Below the pieces are notes generated by a model. The model saw nothing but the letters and a program-made list of their open reading frames with translations, was not told the origin of the DNA and did not search any database. Made by a program: the position numbers and the translations under genes. From Candidatus Phaeomarinobacter ectocarpi (GTDB lineage Bacteria; Pseudomonadota; Alphaproteobacteria; CGMCC-115125), in the NCBI RefSeq assembly GCF_000689395.1, contig NZ_HG966617.1:138075-202074 (forward strand): a stretch of DNA of 64,000 nucleotides, given 5' to 3'. Below, one piece after another: positions 42,602 through 49,784 of this stretch (within the stretch, counting starts at the first letter, position 1; every line of letters begins with the position of its first letter).

Positions 42602-44032
42602 ATGCATTCTTCAAACGAGCAGATTGCTTTTTTCAATGAGACGGGCGACGGCGCAGAAGTGCGCCCGCCTTACCGTGAATTGCTGTCGTGGATTGAAGCT
42701 CAGGGCCCCGACGCCCTGTCGCTGAAAAACCGTGAAGCGGAAACGCTGTTTCGCAAAATCGGCATCACCTTTGCCGTTTACGGCGAAGGCGGCAGCCCGG
42801 AACGGCTCATTCCATTTGATATTGTCCCCCGCATCTTTACAGCGTCTGAATGGGGACTCCTGAGCCAGGGTGTGAAGCAGCGCGCCCGCGCGCTCAACAT
42901 GTTCCTCAAGGACGTCTATCACCGCGGCGACATTATCCGCGCAGGGATTATTCCAGCCGACCTTGTGTATCTCAATGAGTCCTACGAGCCCGCCGTCGTC
43001 GGCATCACGCCGCCGCGCAGCGTCTATAGCCATATCGTAGGTACGGACATTGTCCGCGTCGGCGCCAATGAGTTCTACGTGCTGGAGGACAACTGCCGCA
43101 CGCCATCCGGTGTCTCCTATATGCTGGAGAACCGCGAAATCATGATGCGCATGTTCCCGGATCTGTTTTCCGGACGCCGCATCATGCCGGTGGATGATTA
43201 TCCCAACCTGCTGCACAAGACCCTGTCATCGGTGGCGCCCCACAAATGTGAGGGCGACCCGGTTGTGGTGGTCCTGTCGCCTGGCTCATTTAACAGTGCC
43301 TATTACGAGCACTCCTTTCTGGCCGACCAGATGGGCGTTGATATCGTTGAGGGCAAGGATTTGTACGTAGACGGAGAATTCGTCTACATGCGCACCACCC
43401 AGGGCCCGCGCCGTGTGGATGTCATCTACCGCCGCCTTGATGATCCTTACATTGATCCGTTGTGCTTTCGGCCGGACTCGCTTTTGGGTGTGCCCGGGCT
43501 GATGAATGTCTACCGCTCGGGCGGCGTTGCCATCTGCAGCGCGCCGGGCGCCGGTGTGGCCGACGATAAGGCCATTTACATCTACGTGCCTGAAATGATC
43601 CGCTTTTATCTGGGCGAGGAACCCATCCTCAAAAACGTGCCCACATGGAAGTGCGGTGACCCAAGCGAATGCGCGTATGTGCTGGAAAACATCAAGGACC
43701 TTGTCGTCAAGGAAGTGCACGGGTCCGGTGGCTACGGCATGTTGATCGGGCCGCGCGCGACGGCTGCGGAGATTGAAGCCTATATCGCCCGCATCAAGGC
43801 CAAACCAAGTAACTTCATCGCCCAGCCGACGCTGGCCCTTTCAACCTGCCCGACTTTCGTCCAGCAGGAAATTGCCCCCCGGCACGTGGATTTCAGACCG
43901 TTCTGTCTTGTCGGCAGCGGCATCCATCTGCCCGCTGGTGGCCTCACCCGCGTCGCCCTCAACAAGGGATCGCTGGTCGTCAATTCAAGCCAGGGCGGCG
44001 GTGTCAAAGACACCTGGGTCCTGGCAGATTAA
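42602..44032 (+). CDS. Circularly permuted ATP-grasp protein of Anbu cluster
   Basis: Predicted ATP-dependent ligase with a circularly permuted ATP-grasp fold, 476 residues. The N-terminal part has PYRELLSWIEAQGPDAL, FKDVYH-like motifs and LNESYEPAV; the ATP-binding part contains VVVLSPGSFNSAYYEHSFLA, DVIYRRLDDPYIDP and VVKEVHGSGGYGMLIGP. Families in this context are thought to make peptide-like bonds. Genes for alpha-E, transglutaminase and Anbu follow on the same strand with small gaps, a conserved gene set. Confidence 0.88.
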   Translation: MHSSNEQIAFFNETGDGAEVRPPYRELLSWIEAQGPDALSLKNREAETLFRKIGITFAVYGEGGSPERLIPFDIVPRIFTASEWGLLSQGVKQRARALNMFLKDVYHRGDIIRAGIIPADLVYLNESYEPAVVGITPPRSVYSHIVGTDIVRVGANEFYVLEDNCRTPSGVSYMLENREIMMRMFPDLFSGRRIMPVDDYPNLLHKTLSSVAPHKCEGDPVVVVLSPGSFNSAYYEHSFLADQMGVDIVEGKDLYVDGEFVYMRTTQGPRRVDVIYRRLDDPYIDPLCFRPDSLLGVPGLMNVYRSGGVAICSAPGAGVADDKAIYIYVPEMIRFYLGEEPILKNVPTWKCGDPSECAYVLENIKDLVVKEVHGSGGYGMLIGPRATAAEIEAYIARIKAKPSNFIAQPTLALSTCPTFVQQEIAPRHVDFRPFCLVGSGIHLPAGGLTRVALNKGSLVVNSSQGGGVKDTWVLAD

Positions 44033-44043
44033 TCGGTGATGAC

Positions 44044-44994
44044 ATGTTAAGCCGCACGGCTGAGAACATATTCTGGATTGCCCGTCTGACGGAGCGTGCC
44101 GAAAACATGGCGCGTATGCTGGAGATGGGATATCGCATGGCGATGATGCCGGCGTCCGGTGCCGGGCACCGCAACGAGTGGCGGTCGATCATCGCCGCTG
44201 CGGGACGCAAGGCGGATTTTGACGCCAACTATGACGCAACCAACCAGCGCATGGTGTGCGACTACCTGATTTTCGACGAGGACAATCCCTCAAGCATCGT
44301 CAATTGCGTACGTACAGCGCGGGAAAACGCGCGTGCCGTGCGCACAGCTTTGACGACCGAAATGTGGGTCGCCCTCAACGAAACCTGGATTGAGCTGCGC
44401 GATATGAGCCCGGCTCAGATGGCGGCTGGTGGCCTGCCCACCTTCCTGGACTGGGTGAAGGGTCGCACCGGTCAGTTCCGAGGCGCCACGGATTCATCCA
44501 TGCTGCGCAGCGATGGTTATGACTTCCTGAGGACAGGGTCGTTCGTGGAGCGCGCCGACAATACGGCACGCCTGCTGGACGTGAAATATTACGTGTTGCT
44601 GCCTGAGTCGGAGAGCGTGGGCGGCGGCATCGACAATTACCAGTGGACAACAGTGCTGCGTGCGCTGTCGTCCCACCGGGCATTCCACCATACCTACCGG
44701 TCTGACTATACGCCCTGGAGCATCGCGGATTTCTTGATCCTCAACCGACAGTGCCCCCGGTCGCTGCTGTATTGCTACAGCCAGGTGGGCGAGCATCTCA
44801 CCCAGCTCTCCCGACGGTATGGCACGCGCTCGAAGAGCCTGAGCCTCACCAACAACGTGATCGCCAGACTTGCAGACAATGTAGCGGACGACATTTTTGA
44901 AGTCGGCCTGCACGAATTTCTGACCGACTTTATTCGTCAAAATGCGGAATTGTCTGAAACCATGACTGAAGACTTTCATTTCGGGTGGAGCTAG
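44044..44994 (+). CDS. Alpha-E domain-containing protein
   Basis: Helical protein of 316 residues, of the alpha-E family that occurs with ATP-grasp and transglutaminase genes. Features are MLSRTAENIFWIARLTERAENMARML at the start (in family order), FVERADNTARLLDVKYY in the middle and RAFHHTYRS. No catalytic residues are established, and it is thought to act with the ATP-grasp protein. It starts 12 bp after that gene and ends 3 bp before the transglutaminase gene. Confidence 0.88.
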   Translation: MLSRTAENIFWIARLTERAENMARMLEMGYRMAMMPASGAGHRNEWRSIIAAAGRKADFDANYDATNQRMVCDYLIFDEDNPSSIVNCVRTARENARAVRTALTTEMWVALNETWIELRDMSPAQMAAGGLPTFLDWVKGRTGQFRGATDSSMLRSDGYDFLRTGSFVERADNTARLLDVKYYVLLPESESVGGGIDNYQWTTVLRALSSHRAFHHTYRSDYTPWSIADFLILNRQCPRSLLYCYSQVGEHLTQLSRRYGTRSKSLSLTNNVIARLADNVADDIFEVGLHEFLTDFIRQNAELSETMTEDFHFGWS

Positions 44995-44997
44995 TCG

Positions 44998-45834
44998 ATG
45001 CGTCTGAAAATCGAACACCGCACCCGCTATGCCTTTTCAGAGCCCGTGCGCTTTGTCGTCCAGAGCCTGAAGCTGACACCAAGCCGCCACGAAGGCCAGA
45101 AGCCGGTCAACTGGTCTGTCACCGCAGAAGGCTGCCAGATCACAGCCGGGTTCACCGACGGGTACGGGGACGAGATTTTGACACTCACCTGCCCGGAGCC
45201 GCGCACGGAAGTCGACGTGCTGGTCAGCGGTGAAGTCATTACAAAAGACACCTCCGGCGTTCTGCGCGGCCACGCCGAGCAGATCAAGCCGCGCGCCTTT
45301 TTGCGCGCAACAGACCTGACCGAGCCTGACAGCAACATTCGCGATCTGGCGATGAGCGTGGCCGCAAGTCAGGGCGCTGACGAAACCGGTCAGCCCGGCA
45401 CCCTCGACCTGGCCCATGCACTTGTGGCTGGTGTGGCGGATGCCATTGCCTACACCCCTGGTACCACCCACGCGCAAACCAGGGCGGCTGAAGCGTTGGA
45501 AGCCGGGCACGGGGTCTGCCAGGACCATGCCCATGTGATGATTTCAGCGGCCCGTGTGCTTGGCCTTCCGGCCCGCTACGTCAGTGGATATCTGTTCACC
45601 GACGCCAATGGGGAGACCCATGAGGCGGCCCATGGGTGGGCGGAGATCGCCCTCGATGGCCTGGGGTGGGTCGGTTTTGACGTCTCGAACCGCTGCTGTC
45701 CCACCGATGGATATATTCGGTTGGGATCAGGGCTGGACGCGCGCGACGCAGCTCCCCTAAAAGGTGTACATTCCGGCCTCGCGGATGAGGACATGGATGT
45801 GACCCTGTCCGTACAGGAAGCCCAGCAACAATAA
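44998..45834 (+). CDS. Transglutaminase-like cysteine peptidase family protein
   Basis: Transglutaminase-fold protein, 278 residues. The N-terminal beta domain starts MRLKIEHRTRYAFSEPV. The catalytic triad is visible: Cys in GHGVCQDHAHVM, His in HGWAEI and Asp in FDVSN. Such proteins act as peptidases or amide-bond hydrolases or ligases. It is third in the Anbu gene cluster, where it may cut or make the peptide tag produced by the ATP-grasp protein; that idea is an inference from context in many genomes. Confidence 0.9.
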   Translation: MRLKIEHRTRYAFSEPVRFVVQSLKLTPSRHEGQKPVNWSVTAEGCQITAGFTDGYGDEILTLTCPEPRTEVDVLVSGEVITKDTSGVLRGHAEQIKPRAFLRATDLTEPDSNIRDLAMSVAASQGADETGQPGTLDLAHALVAGVADAIAYTPGTTHAQTRAAEALEAGHGVCQDHAHVMISAARVLGLPARYVSGYLFTDANGETHEAAHGWAEIALDGLGWVGFDVSNRCCPTDGYIRLGSGLDARDAAPLKGVHSGLADEDMDVTLSVQEAQQQ

Positions 45835-45864
45835 AGTTCAGCGGGCTTTGGAGGATACCGAATC

Positions 45865-46614
45865 ATGACGTATTGCGTCGGCCTGATGGTAGATCAGGGC
45901 CTCGTATTTCTGTCTGACACCCGCACCAATGCGGGCATCGACAACATTGCCCGCTTCCGAAAGATGTTCACCTGGGAAGTCCCCGGCGAGCGGAGCCTGG
46001 TGCTGATGACGGCAGGCAACCTGGCCACCTCTCAGGCTGTGGTGAGCATGCTGGAGGAAGGCATAGAGGCAGGCACATCCGAAGAAGCAGCCGCAATGCT
46101 TGGGGACAATGCGCTCCCATCATTGCTGAAGGCCCCCAATATGTTCCGCAGCGCTGAGATTGTCGGTGAAGCGATGGTCGCTGTGCAAAAGCGTTTCCGC
46201 AAATCGCTTGACCAGATGAACGAAGCCGGTGGCTCGACGATGATCCTTGGTGGTCAGCGCAAGGGCGGCACACCGCGCCTGTTTTTGGTTTACCCCGAGG
46301 GAAACTGCATCGAGGCGACGGAAGACACGCCGTTCCTGCAAATCGGTGAGCACAAATACGGCAAGCCCATTCTGGACCGGGTCATCGCCAGGGACACACC
46401 CCTGGAAGAAGCCCGGAAGGCGGCTTTGCTGTCGATGGACTCAACTCTGCGCAGTAACCTGTCGGTCGGAATGCCGCTGGACCTTGCTGTCCTGCCAACG
46501 GATACCTGCACGCTCTCAGAGCGCCGCCGCATCGAAGCGGACGACGAGGATTTTCACACGCTCAGTGAGAACTGGTCAGCGGCCCTCAAGGACGCTTTCC
46601 ACGGCATTCTGTAG
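45865..46614 (+). CDS. Anbu, proteasome-related peptidase
   Basis: Bacterial proteasome-like protein of the Anbu family, 249 residues. The mature N-terminal nucleophile would be Thr2 after removal of Met in MTYCVGLMVDQGLVFLSDTR, and Asp18 and a Lys in the FRKMF region fit the proteasome active site. Anbu proteins form open helical rings and their substrate is not settled. It closes the cluster of ATP-grasp, alpha-E and transglutaminase genes. Its last 39 bases overlap the convergent flavin reductase gene. Confidence 0.9.
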   Translation: MTYCVGLMVDQGLVFLSDTRTNAGIDNIARFRKMFTWEVPGERSLVLMTAGNLATSQAVVSMLEEGIEAGTSEEAAAMLGDNALPSLLKAPNMFRSAEIVGEAMVAVQKRFRKSLDQMNEAGGSTMILGGQRKGGTPRLFLVYPEGNCIEATEDTPFLQIGEHKYGKPILDRVIARDTPLEEARKAALLSMDSTLRSNLSVGMPLDLAVLPTDTCTLSERRRIEADDEDFHTLSENWSAALKDAFHGIL

Positions 46615-47174
46615 GACGCCGCCAGTCATCGAGGATCGCACACCTTCCACCACCTGCCGCGCCAGCAGGTGAAGGTGATCATCCGTCTGTGCAAGGCGCG
46701 CCTCTGATTTGTCCGCACTGTTGAACGCCACGCCAAACGGCGTGGGTGATCCGCGCAACGCGTGGGTGATGTCGCGTAACATGCCAAGGGTCGTGACGGC
46801 GCCCTGCATGCCTGCACCCGCAGCAACCAGCCCGACAGATCGGCCATCGAAATAGGGGCGCGTGTCCTTGCTGAGGTCTTCCACATAGTCGAGCGCGTTT
46901 TTCAGCAGCCCCGAGACAGACCCATGATAGCCGGGCGAGCCGATGATAATGCCGTCTGCACGGCGCAGCGCCTCTACCAGAGCTACAGCCTGCGGTGTGC
47001 GGCCAGGATTCTCGGGGCATAGAACGGCATCTCAAGCGCCGGGCCCGCGAGCATCAATGTGTCAGCGCCCATGCGTGAAGCATGGGCAAGGGCGGCTTCA
47101 ACGGCTAGCTGCGTCGAAGACCCATGCCGCAAAGTGCCGCCAAGTCCGACAATCAGAGGAGCGCAATCAGCCAT
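46576..47174 (-). pseudogene. NADPH-dependent FMN reductase, frameshifted
   Basis: NADPH-dependent flavin reductase-like flavodoxin fold, expected to make reduced FMN. The first part, starting at 47174, reads MADCAPLIVGLGGTLRHGSS to MPFYAP. The frame then breaks in a GGGG run at 47014-47017 and continues in another frame as ENPGRTPQAVALVEALRR, GSPGYHGSVSGLLKNALDYV and SVGLVAAGAGMQG to 46576. One base appears missing in the run; adding it restores a normal 199-residue protein. It lies last in the P450 operon and could be a sequencing error. It overlaps the Anbu gene end by 39 bases. Confidence 0.75.
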
Positions 47175-47180
47175 CAGTCG

Positions 47181-47936
47181 TCAGACGGCGACATAGGCAC
47201 CGTCCAGCGGCAGGGCGGCACCATTCACATAGGCCGCTTTGTCGCTACACAGCCATGCACACAATTCGCCAACTTCGCTTGGCTCTGCCATGCGCTTGGC
47301 CGGAATATTGTCGATGAGCGGGGCAAGCACTTCCGGTGTTGTATCAAGGACGTTTTGAACGAGCTGTGTTTTGACAGCACCGGGACACACCGCATTGATG
47401 CGAATGCCCTGGGCCGCATACTCAGCTGCCGCGCTCTTGGTCATGCCGACAACACCATGCTTGGCGGCGGCATATTGTACGATCTGAGCACCGCCGATCA
47501 GCCCCATGATGGACGCAATATTGATGATGACGCCGCTGCCCGATGATTCCATATGCGCCAGCTGATGCTTCATGCACAAAAAGACACCACGCAGATTGAC
47601 GGAAATGACCTCGTCAAAATCCTCCGTCTTTGTTTCGGAGAAGGAGCAAAGCGCGCCTTCAATGCCCGCATTGTTGATGGCGAAATCAACGCTGCCAAAG
47701 CGGCCAACTGCATCGTCGAAGGCTTGCGACACGCTTTTTTCGTCGCGGACATCGCCCTGTGTGCAGGCGACACTGCGGCCTTCCGCGGTGAGATCTTTTT
47801 CGATCTGGTCAGCCGCATCACCATTGAGATCAAACCCCGTGACGTTTGCGCCATAGCCCGCAAACACGCGTGCCGTTGCCGCGCCGATGCCAGAGCCGAT
47901 GCCAGTGATGAAGACTGTTTTTCTACTGAGGTCCAT
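47181..47936 (-). CDS. SDR family oxidoreductase (P450 operon)
   Basis: Classical short-chain dehydrogenase, 251 residues. TGIGSGIG near residue 11, NNAG near 88, Ser in NIASIMG and YAAAK for catalysis are present, and the end has VNGAALPLDGAY. The start at 47936 is used; 47987 gives a non-family extension. It lies between the P450 gene and the flavin reductase pseudogene in the same direction, so it probably oxidises the alcohol produced by a monooxygenase. Confidence 0.88.
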   Translation of the reverse strand: MDLSRKTVFITGIGSGIGAATARVFAGYGANVTGFDLNGDAADQIEKDLTAEGRSVACTQGDVRDEKSVSQAFDDAVGRFGSVDFAINNAGIEGALCSFSETKTEDFDEVISVNLRGVFLCMKHQLAHMESSGSGVIINIASIMGLIGGAQIVQYAAAKHGVVGMTKSAAAEYAAQGIRINAVCPGAVKTQLVQNVLDTTPEVLAPLIDNIPAKRMAEPSEVGELCAWLCSDKAAYVNGAALPLDGAYVAV

Positions 47937-47989
47937 GGTCCGTTCTTTCCAATGTCCGCGCCTTACCGACGTCTCGCTGGTGTGCATTG

Positions 47990-49210
47990 CTAGTGGAATT
48001 CAATTGGCATCTTGCCCAGCACGCGGAAGAAGGACTCCGACCAGGCGCAATCGTCATACTGAATTTCTGCCTTCGGCAAGCGAGACACAAAGGCATGAAA
48101 GGCCCGGCTGGCCTCCATGCGTGCGAGCTGGTTGCCAAGGCAGGTGTGGGCGCCGCCGCCAAATGAGGCGTGGCTGATGCCCTGCCGGGTGATGTCCATG
48201 GTGTCAGGATCATCATGAACGCGCGGGTCATGATTGGCAGCCCCGAGCATCATCCAGAGAACCGCATTTTCCGGCAGCGTCTTGCCGCCAACTTCATAGG
48301 GCTCCGTCAGAACACGCCAGTTGAACAGTACCGGCGTGTCATATCGCAGGCATTCCTCAACCGTGTTCTTTGCAAGGTCCGGGTTCTGTTTCAGCAGCTC
48401 TGCCTGGTCCGGATTCTCGATCAGTGCCTTGGTGCCGTTACCAATCAGGCCGATGGTCGTTTCAAACCCGGCAATCAGCAGCCCGATGGCCTGAATGGCC
48501 AGCTCAACGTCACCCAGCCGGTCGCCTTTTTCCTCAGACTGAATCAGATTTGTCAGCAGGTCCTCACGCGGGTTGGCGCGGCGCAGTTTGATCTGCGCCT
48601 CGAAATAGTCCGCCATCTGCTCGCCCGCCTGCCGCGTATGTTCAACCACATCTTCCGGCAGGAAGCGGGCAAAGAACGCGTTGGTGCGTGCCGCCGTCCA
48701 CACAGTGAACTGATCAATATCCTCTTCCGGCAGCCCCATGATCCGGCAGATCATGCGGGAAGGAATGCGCAGGGCAAAATCCTCAACCACTTCCATGCCG
48801 CCCTGCTTGAGGGCCGTATGCATGGCCTCGTCCACAACCCGGTCAATCTCACCTTCGATGTGCTTGAGAGCCTTTGGGGTGAAAGCCCCCAGAACCAGAC
48901 GGCGCAGGCGCGCATGCTCGGGACCATCCATGTTGAGCATAAAGTCACGGAAGCTGCCGCGACGGTCCTGGTCGTCCATATTCGGGGAGGACCCATCTGC
49001 CAGCGTCTGGCTCGTGGGTGCATTGCGGAACACGTCCACCACATCCGCGTGGCGCGAGATGCGCCAGGGACCAACAGGTGTTTCGTTGACGGGATCTTTT
49101 TCCCGCAACTGGTTCATGGCTGGATACGGATCATCCCGGAAGCTGGGCGCAAAGGGGTTTGCCCCGGCCCATCCATCATCTTCGACCTCGGGTGTTGGGG
49201 CGCCGGTCAT
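47990..49210 (-). CDS. Cytochrome P450
   Basis: Soluble heme monooxygenase of 406 residues. The I-helix oxygen-binding motif is LLIAGFETTIG, the K-helix ExxR is ECLRYDT, and the heme Cys357 lies in FGGGAHTCLGNQLAR. No membrane anchor is present, as in bacterial class I P450s; ferredoxin and ferredoxin reductase partners are not in the operon. It overlaps the DUF3237 gene by four bases (ATGA), and an SDR and flavin reductase follow. The substrate is probably a hydrophobic molecule. Confidence 0.92.
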   Translation of the reverse strand: MTGAPTPEVEDDGWAGANPFAPSFRDDPYPAMNQLREKDPVNETPVGPWRISRHADVVDVFRNAPTSQTLADGSSPNMDDQDRRGSFRDFMLNMDGPEHARLRRLVLGAFTPKALKHIEGEIDRVVDEAMHTALKQGGMEVVEDFALRIPSRMICRIMGLPEEDIDQFTVWTAARTNAFFARFLPEDVVEHTRQAGEQMADYFEAQIKLRRANPREDLLTNLIQSEEKGDRLGDVELAIQAIGLLIAGFETTIGLIGNGTKALIENPDQAELLKQNPDLAKNTVEECLRYDTPVLFNWRVLTEPYEVGGKTLPENAVLWMMLGAANHDPRVHDDPDTMDITRQGISHASFGGGAHTCLGNQLARMEASRAFHAFVSRLPKAEIQYDDCAWSESFFRVLGKMPIEFH

Positions 49211-49704
49211 TTTGCACCTCCCGCGACTTTAAAGACGTCATAGATGACTTTGCCCGAGCCAAACTCGCGCATGCAGCCAATAAACACATGGCGGCCAAGC
49301 CATGCGTGCTTTTCAGAGTCGGTTTGAAAATAGGGCGTCGAGTAGAAGTACATGGCGTCGCCGGGAATTGTGCCGCCGGCCTGAATCGTCTCGATCTGCT
49401 CCGGCGTCATGTCGCCGATGCCGTTGTAGTGGCAATAGGCGTGTGAGCCGTCGTCCAGTAGGACAGAGAAACGAACATCCAAGTACCAGACACCATTTGG
49501 CATGATGGTGATCCAGTCCCCCGCAGGGGAAACGCTGGACCCCTTGATATCTGGCCCGTGCATATCGATGCTGGTCACGTTCCAGACCATCTGGGTGCCC
49601 ACATTGTGCACCGGGGTCGCAACAGCATCCCATGTAAACGCGTATTCAAGTTTTGGCGCTACGGCCCCTACAGGCGCACCTGATCCATCGGCTCCCATAT
49701 CCAC
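49207..49704 (-). CDS. DUF3237 domain-containing protein
   Basis: Small beta-barrel-like protein of 165 residues with DUF3237 features: PKLEYAFTW at the start, SSVSPAGDWITIMPNGVWYLDVRF in the middle and YFYSTPYFQTDSEKHAWLGRHVFIG towards the end. Its function is unknown; it may bind or protect a small hydrophobic molecule. It is the first gene of the P450 operon and is translationally coupled to it. A CCTACC-N6-GGTGGG motif lies 60 bp upstream. Confidence 0.8.
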   Translation of the reverse strand: MDMGADGSGAPVGAVAPKLEYAFTWDAVATPVHNVGTQMVWNVTSIDMHGPDIKGSSVSPAGDWITIMPNGVWYLDVRFSVLLDDGSHAYCHYNGIGDMTPEQIETIQAGGTIPGDAMYFYSTPYFQTDSEKHAWLGRHVFIGCMREFGSGKVIYDVFKVAGGAK

Positions 49705-49764
49705 TCCCCTTGAGCTTTGTGTGGTCTTGTTGAGGGGAGTGTCGGAGATTTACCGGTCGGCAAA

Positions 49765-49782
49765 CCTACCCATTTGGGTGGG
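49765..49782. promoter_or_regulatory. 18-bp motif A, likely LuxR-family operator
   Basis: CCTACC-CATTTG-GGTGGG is a near-palindrome (one mismatch between arms) upstream of the DUF3237-P450 operon. It matches motif B at 52579 at 13 of 18 positions, so both probably bind the MalT-type regulator coded between them. Confidence 0.55.
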
Positions 49783-49784
49783 CT

